Source of the DNA: Pseudomonas sp. TH10
Lineage (GTDB): Bacteria > Pseudomonadota > Gammaproteobacteria > Pseudomonadales > Pseudomonadaceae
Reading direction: 5' to 3'
DNA: 37,113 bases
NCBI RefSeq assembly: GCF_016651255.1
Contig: NZ_JAEKEG010000115.1
Coordinates: 1-37,113 of the forward strand
In this document: in pieces, positions 19,977 to 28,391 of the stretch
How the letters are laid out: every line of letters starts with the position of its first letter
How positions within the stretch are numbered: the stretch's first letter is position 1
Translations under genes and position numbers: made by a program
Notes under the pieces: generated by a model
What the model was told of the DNA's origin: nothing
Databases searched by the model: none
The model's input: the letters and a program-made list of their open reading frames with translations, nothing else

Positions 19977-20106
19977 CGCAGAATCGCTAGACCATTGCCG
20001 AGAGCAAGTTCTCTACACAGGAACCGCACCGCGGCAATTAGTCGCGGCCTCGCGGGTTAGACCGCAATGTTCTTGGGGTTATTCCAAAGCTTTTTGAAAA
20101 AAATCT

Positions 20107-20134
20107 GAACTAATCTGGAAGGACACTACTCAGA
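20107..20134 (+). promoter_or_regulatory. AlgU (sigma-22)-type promoter of the small RNA
   Basis: GAACTA at 20107-20112 and TCAGA at 20130-20134 with a 17-base spacer. This closely matches the AlgU/RpoE consensus (GAACTT, 16-17 bases, TCTGA/TCAAA). The predicted start is near 20141, just upstream of the ErsA-like RNA. Confidence 0.75.
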
Positions 20135-20140
20135 GTTACT

Positions 20141-20270
20141 GAATGGCTGGTGAAGCCCTTCGATGCTCCTATGTTGTGTTAAGTGTTGGCAGATATCTGA
20201 ACCCCGCCCTAGCGGTTCGGAACTTAAACCCCGGAATTCTCCCTCCCCAATGAAGTCCGGGGCTTTTTTT
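20141..20270 (+). ncRNA. ersA: ErsA-like (Spot 42-position) small RNA
   Basis: Between polA and engB, where enterobacteria carry Spot 42 and P. aeruginosa carries ErsA, lies about 130 bases with no gene, led by an AlgU-type promoter and ended by a clear intrinsic terminator. ErsA is about 132 nt and driven by AlgU, which fits well. ErsA is an Hfq-dependent regulator of envelope and exopolysaccharide genes such as algC. The start is inferred from promoter spacing. I identify it by position, promoter and length, not by an alignment. Confidence 0.75.
20229..20270 (+). terminator. Rho-independent terminator of the ErsA-like RNA
   Basis: Stem CCCCGGA (20229-20235) pairs with TCCGGGG (20256-20262), loop of 20 bases, followed by C and seven T. 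The loop, rich in C and T (TTCTCCCTCCCC), could be the exposed seed of the RNA. Confidence 0.85.
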
Positions 20271-20279
20271 GCGTGCGAT

Positions 20280-20924
20280 TTATTGCTCGGCCGTTTGCGC
20301 ACCCTTGTCAGCCAGTTCCATCCAGCCGGCCAATACGGTGTAGGCCTCTTCCAGGCCCATGCGTTTTGGCGCCGAGAACAGCTGGATGGTGACCAGATCG
20401 CCCCAACCCTTGCGAATTTCGGACTGCACTTTGAGCAGGGTGTTCTTGGCTGCGCCGTAGGTCAGCTTGTCCGCTTTGGTCAGCAGGATGTGCATTGGCA
20501 TGCCGGCGGCAACGGCCCAGTCGAGCATCAGCAGGTCGAAGTCGGTCATTGGATGACGGATGTCCATCATCAGAATCAATCCCTTCAAACTCTCGCGGCC
20601 ACCCAGATACGCTTCCAGGTGACGCTGCCAGTGCAGCTTCAGCGGGATGGGTACTTTTGCATAACCGTAGCCCGGCAGGTCGACCAGACGGCGATCATCG
20701 TCTAGCTTGAAGAAGTTCAAGAGTTGCGTGCGACCGGGCGTTTTCGAGGTCCGCGCCAGGCTGGCATGCGTCAGGGTGTTCAGCGCGCTGGATTTACCGG
20801 CGTTGGAACGGCCGGCAAACGCCACTTCGAAGCCTTCGTCGTCGGGACATTGATCGACTTTGGCGGCACTGAGCATGAATGTGGACTGTTGGCACAGGCC
20901 GAGGATGGGATTCTTGAGTTGCAT
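20280..20924 (-). CDS. engB: Ribosome biogenesis GTPase EngB/YihA
   Basis: A small essential-type GTPase for assembly of the large ribosomal subunit. 214 aa. Start taken at 20924 ([13 protein letters not shown]); the frame remains open upstream but without family similarity. Seen: G1 [10 protein letters not shown]3 DLPGYGYA, G4 TKAD and the C-terminal FSAPKRMG. Convergent with polA and the small RNA, as in most gammaproteobacteria. Confidence 0.95.
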   Translation of the reverse strand: MQLKNPILGLCQQSTFMLSAAKVDQCPDDEGFEVAFAGRSNAGKSSALNTLTHASLARTSKTPGRTQLLNFFKLDDDRRLVDLPGYGYAKVPIPLKLHWQRHLEAYLGGRESLKGLILMMDIRHPMTDFDLLMLDWAVAAGMPMHILLTKADKLTYGAAKNTLLKVQSEIRKGWGDLVTIQLFSAPKRMGLEEAYTVLAGWMELADKGAQTAEQ

Positions 20925-21115
20925 GGGATTTCCGATGTGGGCGGCGCCGGGATTGGGCGCGGAACGCGGTGTCGCTTCCGTTTCAGTGACGCCAGTATAT
21001 AATGCCGCAGATTTTGTGTGTGCTTTGTCCCAGCGTAGGATGAAGTTCACGAGAGCGACAGACCTTGATTGCGCATTAGAACGCAGAACGCTCTCAACCC
21101 TGAAAAGGTCGTTTT

Positions 21116-21406
21116 ATGACGAAATGGCTGCTGGCTGCCGGAGTCTTGATGCCGCTTTACAGCGCACAGGCTACACAGGATCCGGAAGCTGTGTACAACC
21201 GTGTTTGTGGTGCCTGTCATTCCGGCCAACTCCCAACGGCGCCCGAAAGAGGCGATCAGGAAGCTTGGACGCCGAGGTTGGCGAAAGGTATGGGGACGCT
21301 GGTGCAACACGTGACCCAGGGTTTCAAGGCGATGCCGCCGCGTGGTTTGTGCATGGACTGCAGTGCCGAGGATTACCAAGCCATCATCCTTTGGATGAGC
21401 GAGTAA
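21116..21406 (+). CDS. Small c-type cytochrome, c5-like
   Basis: 96 aa with a signal peptide (LLAAGVLMPLYSAQA) and a single heme-binding CGACH motif; the c5-like C-terminal pair CMDC is present (GLCMDCSAEDY). A methionine in AMPPRG is the likely sixth ligand. Periplasmic electron carrier; it lies 43 bases before cytochrome c4, with which it may be cotranscribed. Divergent from engB. Confidence 0.9.
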   Translation: MTKWLLAAGVLMPLYSAQATQDPEAVYNRVCGACHSGQLPTAPERGDQEAWTPRLAKGMGTLVQHVTQGFKAMPPRGLCMDCSAEDYQAIILWMSE

Positions 21407-21449
21407 GCCCGGTCCATAACTTAACCCTTAGCCGTAGTTGGATTAGCTG

Positions 21450-22061
21450 ATGAACAAATTGATCGTGAGTCTGCTGTTGACCGTGGGAATCTCAGGTTTC
21501 GCTCATGCTGCCGGTGATGCAGCAGCAGGCCAGGCGAAAGCCGCCGTATGCGGAGCCTGCCATGGCCCGGACGGAAACAGCATGGCGCCAAACTTTCCGA
21601 AACTGGCGGGGCAAGGTGAGCGCTACCTGACCAAGCAACTGCACGACATCAAGTCGGGCAAGCGCACTGTTCTGGAAATGACCGGCCTGCTGACCAACCT
21701 GAGCGATCAGGATCTGGCCGACATCGCCGCCTATTTCGCCAGCCAGAAAGGCAGCGTCGGCGCGGCTGATCCGAAGATCGTCGCTCGCGGTGAAGCCCTG
21801 TTCCGCGGCGGTAACCTGGCCAAGGGCCTGCCCGCCTGCACCGGCTGCCACTCGCCCAACGGCGCCGGCAACGCCGCCGCAGGCTTCCCGCATCTGGGTG
21901 GCCAACACGCTCAATACATCACCAAGCAGTTGACCGATTTCCGCAAGGAAGAAGGCGGCCGCACCAACGATGGCGACACCATGACCATGCAGACCATCGC
22001 CAAGCGCCTGAGCGACGAAGACATTGCTGCGGTCTCCAGCTACATTCAGGGTCTGCACTAA
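21450..22061 (+). CDS. Cytochrome c4, diheme
   Basis: 203 aa, signal peptide ending in FAHA, then two similar halves each with a CxxCH heme site (CGACHG and CTGCHS) and a distal methionine region (TGLLTNLSDQDLADIAAYF and AKRLSDEDIAAVSSYI). Periplasmic, thought to donate electrons to terminal oxidases such as the cbb3 and aa3 enzymes. Its neighbour dsbA follows after a terminator. Confidence 0.94.
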   Translation: MNKLIVSLLLTVGISGFAHAAGDAAAGQAKAAVCGACHGPDGNSMAPNFPKLAGQGERYLTKQLHDIKSGKRTVLEMTGLLTNLSDQDLADIAAYFASQKGSVGAADPKIVARGEALFRGGNLAKGLPACTGCHSPNGAGNAAAGFPHLGGQHAQYITKQLTDFRKEEGGRTNDGDTMTMQTIAKRLSDEDIAAVSSYIQGLH

Positions 22062-22097
22062 GCGCGCCGTATCGAGTGTTGAGCGAGGCTGACGATC

Positions 22098-22120
22098 AGA
22101 AGATCGCAGCCTCCGGCAGC
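22098..22120. repeat. Half of a GATCGCAGCC-type REP
   Basis: AGATCGCAGCCTCCGGCAGC is a variant of the arms at 35078-35158; no complementary arm is nearby, so it seems a lone or decayed unit. Confidence 0.55.
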
Positions 22121-22204
22121 GCCTACTGGCGGCTTGCGCGATCGAATACAGGAGCGGACATCTCCTGCAATGTTAACGCTCGATTAATCCGTCGCAGCAA
22201 GTAT

Positions 22205-22233
22205 AAAAAGGGTGGCTTGGGCCGCCCTTTTTT
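22205..22233 (+). terminator. Intrinsic terminator after cytochrome c4
   Basis: GGGTGGC (22210-22216) pairs with GCCGCCC (22221-22227) across a 4-base loop (one G-T pair), flanked by five A and six T. The A-tract makes it a candidate two-way terminator. Confidence 0.85.
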
Positions 22234-22327
22234 GTGGCCGCTGCCGTTACACTACAGAACTCATGCCCGCCAGGGCCTGTCTGAAAACAGGTCGCGCGAG
22301 GCGAACAAAATTGTCCAGGAGTAAAGC

Positions 22328-22969
22328 ATGCGTAATCTGATCATCAGCGCCGCTCTCGTCGCTGCCAGCCTGTTCGGCGTGACCGCTCAAGCCGCCGAAG
22401 CCCCTGCGGCCCCTTATGTCGAGTTGGCCAACCCGGTCCCGGTGGCAGAGCCTGGCAAGATCGAAGTGGTCGAGCTGTTCTGGTACGGCTGCCCGCACTG
22501 CTACGCCTTCGAACCCGTGATCAACCCTTGGGTTGAAAAACTGCCGTCCGACGTCAACTTCGTGCGTATTCCTGCCATGTTCGGCGGCCCGTGGGACGCT
22601 CACGGCCAGATGTTCCTGACCCTGGAAGCCATGGGTGTCGAGCACAAGGTTCACAACGCCGTATTCAACGCCATCCAGAAAGAACACAAGAAGCTGATCG
22701 ACCCACAGGAAATGGCTGATTTCCTCGCGACCCAAGGCGTCGACAAGGACAAGTTCCTGGCCACCTTCAACTCCTTCGCCATCAAAGGTCAGATCGTCAA
22801 GGCTCGCGAACTGGCCAAGAAGTACGAAATCACTGGCGTTCCAACCATGATCGTCAACGGCAAGTACCGCTTCGACATCGGCTCCGCCGGTGGTGCCGAA
22901 CAAGCCCTGCAACTGGCCGACCAACTGGTGGCCAAAGAGCGAGCGGCAACCAAGGCTGCTGCCAACTAA
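22328..22969 (+). CDS. dsbA: Periplasmic thiol:disulfide oxidoreductase DsbA
   Basis: Introduces disulfide bonds into secreted proteins. 213 aa. Signal peptide ending in TAQA; active site CPHC (C55, C58) in FWYGCPHCYAF; the cis-proline loop TGVPTMIV near residue 177. The start ATG follows a short AGGAG. Preceded by a terminator, so it has its own promoter. Confidence 0.96.
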   Translation: MRNLIISAALVAASLFGVTAQAAEAPAAPYVELANPVPVAEPGKIEVVELFWYGCPHCYAFEPVINPWVEKLPSDVNFVRIPAMFGGPWDAHGQMFLTLEAMGVEHKVHNAVFNAIQKEHKKLIDPQEMADFLATQGVDKDKFLATFNSFAIKGQIVKARELAKKYEITGVPTMIVNGKYRFDIGSAGGAEQALQLADQLVAKERAATKAAAN

Positions 22970-22983
22970 GCGCGGCAACTGCC

Positions 22984-23862
22984 ATGCGCCGCTGGAAGTC
23001 TGAACGCATCGTTGGCCTGCATGATCCGCAGGTCAACGAGCATCACCTGGCGTCCACGGGCTTGCCCGCAGACCATCGTCTGCGCTTGCTCAGTTTCAAT
23101 ATCCAGGTGGGCATCAGCACCGAGCGTTATCGGCATTACCTGACCCGCAGCTGGCAGCACTTGCTACCCCACACCGGGCGCGCTACCAATCTGCAAAAGA
23201 TCGGCGACCTGCTGGGTGACTTCGATCTGGTCGCCTTGCAGGAAGCCGATGGTGGCAGCATCCGGTCGGGCTATGTCAACCAAGTCGAACATCTGGCCCA
23301 CCTCGGCGCCTTCCCCTACTGGTACCAACAACTCAATCGCAACCTCGGTCGACTGGCCCAGCACAGTAATGGCGTGCTCAGCCGCCTGAAACCGTGGGCG
23401 ATTGAAGATCACCCGTTGCCCGGCCCGAAAGGTCGTGGGGCGATTCTGCTGCGTTTCGGCGAAGGCCCGGAAGCGCTGGTGGTCGTGATGATGCACCTGG
23501 CGCTCGGGGCGCGGACGCGTAGCCTGCAACTGGCCTACATCCGCGAGCTGATCGGTGGTTACAAACACCAAGTATTGATGGGCGACATGAACACCCATGC
23601 CAGCGATCTGCTACAACACTCACCGTTACGCGATCTCGGCCTGCTCGCCCCTCAACTGGAAGCGACGTTTCCCAGCTGGCGCCCGCAGCGTTGCCTTGAT
23701 CATATTCTGCTCAGCCCGACCCTGACCCTGGAAAGAGTCGAAGTGCTGGCACAACCCATTTCCGATCACCTGCCGGTCGCGGTAGAGATCCGTCTGCCGG
23801 GTTCGCTCACGGCCGATGCATTGCCCGCGATGAGTCCTGCCCCTCGCGGAACCCCTGAATGA
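22984..23862 (+). CDS. Endonuclease/exonuclease/phosphatase family protein
   Basis: 292 aa with the metal-dependent hydrolase fold of the EEP family. Seen: LLSFNIQVG (the Asn motif), LQEADGG (metal-binding Glu), [10 protein letters not shown] and the C-terminal SDHLPV with catalytic Asp-His. No signal peptide or anchor is seen. The substrate is unknown. It is 14 bases after dsbA and overlaps the next gene by 4 bases (ATGA), so it is likely cotranscribed with the diguanylate cyclase. Confidence 0.88.
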   Translation: MRRWKSERIVGLHDPQVNEHHLASTGLPADHRLRLLSFNIQVGISTERYRHYLTRSWQHLLPHTGRATNLQKIGDLLGDFDLVALQEADGGSIRSGYVNQVEHLAHLGAFPYWYQQLNRNLGRLAQHSNGVLSRLKPWAIEDHPLPGPKGRGAILLRFGEGPEALVVVMMHLALGARTRSLQLAYIRELIGGYKHQVLMGDMNTHASDLLQHSPLRDLGLLAPQLEATFPSWRPQRCLDHILLSPTLTLERVEVLAQPISDHLPVAVEIRLPGSLTADALPAMSPAPRGTPE

Positions 23863-25809
23863 GCGACGACGCCCAGCGCTGGAAAGAGAAATACCTCAAA
23901 AGCATCGAAAACCAGGACAAGCTCGAACGGCGTTGGGCCGCACGCCTTGATTTGCTGCGTCGCGGGCTGGTGCGCAGCACCCTGGCGGCTGAAGGCACTG
24001 ACAAGGTGGTTGATCAGTGCATGAAAGAGATGCGCGACGTGGTGCGCACTGACGACATGGACGCCGGCCTCGCCGCCCTGTTGCCACGCCTGGAAAAAGC
24101 CGTGCTCGACTCCGAGCAACGCCGCGAGACTCGGGTCAATCAAACCAGCGCCGCACTGACGGCACTGGTCGCGCAGTTGCAAACACTGCCGCTGCCGCGA
24201 GAAGTGAGTCGCCCCCTCAAGCAGTTTGCCAAGCAACTGGATGCACGGGTTGGCCAGGCTCGCGAGATGCCGCTGCTGCTTAGCGAGTTGAGCGGGCTGC
24301 AGGGTAAAGCGCTAAGCCGGCTTGAGAGCCCAGAGGAATCGGAACGACCAAGCTTGTTGCAACGCCTTTTTGGCAACCGTGAAGCGCAGGACACCGCTCC
24401 CGCGCAGGTGCCAGCAGCGATGGCCCCAGTACGCGCACCAGTGATTGCGGCGCCCGCTGCCGAGCCCCCCGGAACCACCTGCAGCTACTGAACAGCAACC
24501 CCCGCTGGTTACGGCGCCAGTGCCAGTAGCGGCACCGGCACCGGCATCAAATGCTGCACAGCCTGCGCCAGCGCCGCCGCCACAAGAGCCTGAGCAACCT
24601 GAGCAACCCGCAATTGCCACCGAAACGTCTGCGCCGACCAGCGCTGAACCGCCCACCGTCGAAGACGTGCCCACTTCTCCAGACACGCTCGACACTCCGG
24701 TCGCCGATGCGCAACCTCCTGAGCAAGACACGCTCTACGCGCTTCCGGACTCACCAGAGCCCACCTACAGCTCGGTGGCCAGGCACATTGAAGACACGTT
24801 ACTGGGCCTGCTTGACGACCTGACACTGCCCGAACGTCATCGTCCGCAAGCCGAGGCCATGCGCCTGCGCCTGCAAAATGGATTGAACTGGTATGAGTTG
24901 ATCCCGATCCTCGACGATCTGGCAACTCTGATGCTGGCAATTACCGACAGTGGTCAGCACGAATTCGAAGTGTATTTGCAGCAACTCAACGAACGCCTCG
25001 AAACATTTCAGAGCAACCTGCAAGCGGCTAGCGATGGCCATGCCGACAATAGCTCGGCGGCGCGGGCGATGGACTCGCAGATCCGCGAACAAGTCGACGG
25101 TTTGCAGACCAGCATGCAGGAAGCGGCGGATCTGGAAGACCTCAAGCAAGTGCTGGAAAACCATCTGGAAGGCCTGCTCGGCACCATGGATCAGCACCAG
25201 AAACAACGCGACGCCCGCGAACAGGAAGTCGCAGCGCGGCTCAAAGGCCTGTCCGAACGCGTGGCGCACATGGAACAGGAAGCCCAAGGCTTCCGCGAAC
25301 ACCTTGAAGTGCAACGCCAGAAAGCCCTGATCGATCCGCTCACCGGCCTGCCCAATCGCGCCGCGTGGAGCGAACGCCTTGAGCACGAGATCAAGCAGTG
25401 GCAACAACACGGCAACACCCTGAGCCTGGCGATGCTCGATCTTGATCACTTCAAACGGATCAACGACAACTACGGTCATCTGGCCGGCGACAAGGTGTTG
25501 AAGATCATCGCCACTGTGCTGCGCAAACGCCTGCGCGGCTCAGACTTCATCGCTCGCTTCGGCGGCGAGGAGTTCGTCCTGCTGCTGCCAGCCACCCCGC
25601 CCGCGGTCGGCGCCAAGTTGCTGGAAACCCTGCGAGCGGCCATCGAAGCGTGCCCGTTCCACTTCAAGGGCGAGCGTGTAACGATCACCATCTCAATGGG
25701 ACTGGCTTCGTTCAAACCCGGCGAACACAGCGATCTGGTGCTGAAAAGAGCCGATCAGGCGCTGTACCGGGCAAAAAATGCAGGACGCAATCGGGTCGAG
25801 CTGGGCTGA
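23859..25809 (+). pseudogene. dgcH: GGDEF diguanylate cyclase (DgcH-like), split by a 1-base insertion
   Basis: Makes cyclic di-GMP. Two frames belong together: 23859-24491 gives an N-terminal helical part, then the C-run 24465-24470 has six C where five would carry the frame on through a Pro/Ala-rich linker into a second helical region and the GGDEF domain. Restored length is 649 aa; I recall P. aeruginosa DgcH (PA5487) as slightly longer. Seen: active site GGEEF (restored 568-572) and an inhibitory site RGSD (559-562), so feedback control by c-di-GMP is expected. No membrane helix is seen. Coiled-coil-like stretches lie before the GGDEF domain. An ATG at 24445 could start the second frame, but it is inside the linker and has no ribosome site. 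Confidence 0.85.
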
Positions 25810-25910
25810 GCCAATTGTTCCATTTTGTTTAAATGCGGCCGCTGGCCGTCGAGACGCCAGGCAGTACGTTACACTGTTGCATTATCGTCTTCTGTGTACT
25901 GCCTTCTGCC

Positions 25911-26693
25911 ATGAAATTCTTTGCCCTTCTCGCCTCCCTGCTCGTTCTCGCCGGTTGTGCCAGCGGTCCGCGCTACGACACCAGCCACCCTTCGGCCAAT
26001 CACGACAGCCGCATCCAGTTCGTGATCGTGCATTACACCTCGGCTTCGCTGGAACGCTCGCTGCAACTGCTGACCCACGGCGAAGTCAGCAGCCACTACC
26101 TGATCGGCGACGACACGCGTGGCACCGTCTACAAACTGCTGGATGAAAACCAGCGGGCCTGGCACGCCGGCGAAAGCCAATGGCAAGGCCGCACCTGGCT
26201 CAACTCGAGCTCTATCGGCATCGAAATCGTCAATCCCGGCTTCAAGGACACCCCGACCGGGCGCCTGTGGTATCCGTACAGTGAGGCGCAGATTCAAGCA
26301 CTGATCGCGCTGCTCAAGGACATCAGCAAGCGCAACGGCATCAGCCCCCGCCACATCATCGGTCACAGCGATATCGCCCCCCTGCGCAAACTCGATCCGG
26401 GACCGTTGTTCCCCTGGAAACGCCTTGCCGCTGAAGGACTCGGCATCTGGCCGAATGAACAAGCGGTGGCGCGTCAGCAAGCGCTGTTCAACAGCAGCGA
26501 ACTGCCGAGCATCAGCTGGTTCCAGGCGCAGCTGGCACACCTGGGTTACGACACCCCGCAGACCGGCGAACTCGACGTCGCCACGCGACATGTTCTCGCC
26601 GCCTTTCAGATGCACTTCCGGCCCTCGCGCTTCGACGGCACGCCGGACGCGCAAACGGCAGCGCTGCTGCTGGTACTCAATCAGACAAAATAA
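25911..26693 (+). CDS. ampDh2: N-acetylmuramoyl-L-alanine amidase lipoprotein (AmpDh2-like)
   Basis: Cleaves the amide bond between MurNAc and the stem peptide. 260 aa. Start at 25911 gives a lipoprotein signal (LLASLLVLAGC, lipidated Cys followed by AS). Seen: Amidase_2 zinc ligands in FVIVHYTS and IIGHSDIAPLRKLDPGPLFPW, the catalytic Glu in GIEIVNPG, and a C-terminal peptidoglycan-binding domain (LAHLGYDTPQTGELDVATR). The product should sit in the outer membrane facing the periplasm. The gene follows dgcH by about 100 bases. Confidence 0.92.
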   Translation: MKFFALLASLLVLAGCASGPRYDTSHPSANHDSRIQFVIVHYTSASLERSLQLLTHGEVSSHYLIGDDTRGTVYKLLDENQRAWHAGESQWQGRTWLNSSSIGIEIVNPGFKDTPTGRLWYPYSEAQIQALIALLKDISKRNGISPRHIIGHSDIAPLRKLDPGPLFPWKRLAAEGLGIWPNEQAVARQQALFNSSELPSISWFQAQLAHLGYDTPQTGELDVATRHVLAAFQMHFRPSRFDGTPDAQTAALLLVLNQTK

Positions 26694-26695
26694 TG

Positions 26696-26723
26696 ACGCC
26701 CGCCCGACGGTCAGGGCGTTTTA
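26696..26723 (+). terminator. Possible terminator after the amidase gene
   Basis: ACGCCC (26696-26701) can pair with GGGCGT (26714-26719), followed by TTTTAC. The stem is short, so efficiency is uncertain. Confidence 0.5.
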
Positions 26724-26767
26724 CTCAACCAGCAGCTATAACTCATTGGTAACTCTTCGGATATTCC

Positions 26768-28384
26768 ATGATGGTTGCTACCCGAGAGACGCTGCGTAGC
26801 TGGTTTTATCGCCCCTGGTTTTTGGCGATGATCGCGGCTGTCCTCAGTGCCAGCCTGTTGATCGCCGGCGGTTTGTTTGTAGCGATGCGTCAGGTCGAAC
26901 AAAGCGAGAGCCAGGAAATGAACGCGCAAGGCGAACGTTTCCTCGCTCGTCTTGAACAATTGTTCGGCCAGTTGCGCGAAAGTCTCGACGACCTCGAAGC
27001 CCAACCCTTACGCAGTTGTGACGATGAAATGATCGCCACCCTGCAACAAGTCACCTTCAACTATCGTTTCGTCTATGAAGCCGCTTATATGGACGCCTCG
27101 CGGATCTGTTCAAACCGTCCGCGTCAGGAAGGCTTATCGGTTGTCCGCGCGCCGGACATCAAAGGCCCGACTTACAGCTATTGGCTGAACACCACCACCG
27201 AACCCGATGAAAACCGCGCAGCGCTGATGCTCGGTCGGGGCAATTTTCGGGTGGCCACCTCGCGCGGCCATTTGACCGACATGGTCGATCTGTCGCCCGG
27301 CAGCAGCCTTTTAGTGGTGCTGGATCATGGCAAACGCGCCATACCGGTTCTCGGTGCGGAGCAGGCCTGGCCGCCGCTGGAAGTTTGGTCGCCAAAAAGC
27401 CGCGATGCCTTGCAGATTACCCAGACACACCTGATCTACCGCATGCCCACCAACAACCCCGCCTATCAGCTGGTGCTGATCTCACCGCGCACGGGCATCC
27501 ACGTGCCGCCGGTCTGGTGGTGGCTGGTCCCGGCCAGCCTGGTGCTGGGTGGTTTTGTCGGGTTTCTGGTCTTCCTGCTGGTGCGCCAGCGCCAGTCGCT
27601 GGATGCCGAACTCCACGGCGCGATCCGTCGAGGCGAATTGCAGGTGCTCTACCAACCGATCTTCGACCTCGACAGCCGCAACTGCGTCGGCGCCGAAGCC
27701 TTGCTTCGATGGCGCCGACCGGACGGCACGCTCACCAGCCCCGACCTGTTTATCCCGATGGCTGAAAACACCGGACAGATCCGTCAGATGACCGACTTCG
27801 TCCTCCAACGCTTGCTGGAGCAACTGGGCCAGCTACTGCGGGCCAATCCGCAGCTGTATATCTCGGTCAACCTCGCCGCTTGCGATGTGATGGTGCCGCG
27901 CATTGGCCAGGTCATGGCGCGGTTGCTGACGTTGCACCGGGTCGCGGCGCGACAGATTGCCTTTGAAGTCACCGAACGCGGTTTGATCGATGTAGTGGTC
28001 GCGCGGGAAAACCTGCAAGCGCTGCGCGATGTCGGCCATCAAGTGCTCATTGACGACTTCGGCACCGGTTATTGCAGCCTCGCCTACCTGCAAACCCTGC
28101 CGGTCGACTGCCTGAAAATCGATAAAGCGTTCATCGACGCGCTCGGCCATGATGCCGCCAGCAGCGGCGTCGCTCCGCACATCATTCACATGGCGCAGGC
28201 ACTGGATTTGAAGGTGATTGCCGAAGGCATCGAACTCGAATCGCAAGCTGAATTGCTCAGCAGCGAGGGCGTGAAGTTTGGTCAGGGCTGGTTGTTCGCC
28301 CATGCGCTGAGCGCGGTGCAGTTCATTGAGCTGATCACCCGTGGCCGCCGCCTCGCGGCTCGGCGGCTGGACGACGAAGCCTGA
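26768..28384 (+). CDS. CSS-motif EAL cyclic-di-GMP phosphodiesterase
   Basis: 538 aa. Two membrane helices (about 17-39 and 238-262) enclose a periplasmic domain with Cys84 and Cys114 followed by SN, the CSS-motif sensor type whose disulfide state is thought to control activity. The cytoplasmic EAL domain is complete by eye: EALLRW, the Asn in SVNLAACD, FEVTERG, DDFGTG, LKIDKAF and AEGIE. It should degrade c-di-GMP. It lies after the amidase and stops 7 bases before the kinB stop on the other strand. DsbA or the periplasmic redox state could act as its input, which is inference. Confidence 0.92.
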   Translation: MMVATRETLRSWFYRPWFLAMIAAVLSASLLIAGGLFVAMRQVEQSESQEMNAQGERFLARLEQLFGQLRESLDDLEAQPLRSCDDEMIATLQQVTFNYRFVYEAAYMDASRICSNRPRQEGLSVVRAPDIKGPTYSYWLNTTTEPDENRAALMLGRGNFRVATSRGHLTDMVDLSPGSSLLVVLDHGKRAIPVLGAEQAWPPLEVWSPKSRDALQITQTHLIYRMPTNNPAYQLVLISPRTGIHVPPVWWWLVPASLVLGGFVGFLVFLLVRQRQSLDAELHGAIRRGELQVLYQPIFDLDSRNCVGAEALLRWRRPDGTLTSPDLFIPMAENTGQIRQMTDFVLQRLLEQLGQLLRANPQLYISVNLAACDVMVPRIGQVMARLLTLHRVAARQIAFEVTERGLIDVVVARENLQALRDVGHQVLIDDFGTGYCSLAYLQTLPVDCLKIDKAFIDALGHDAASSGVAPHIIHMAQALDLKVIAEGIELESQAELLSSEGVKFGQGWLFAHALSAVQFIELITRGRRLAARRLDDEA

Positions 28385-28391
28385 CCACGCT

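Noticed and set aside
22076..22324. Small open frame between cytochrome c4 and dsbA
   Set aside because: It covers a REP remnant and the intrinsic terminator; no ribosome site or family.
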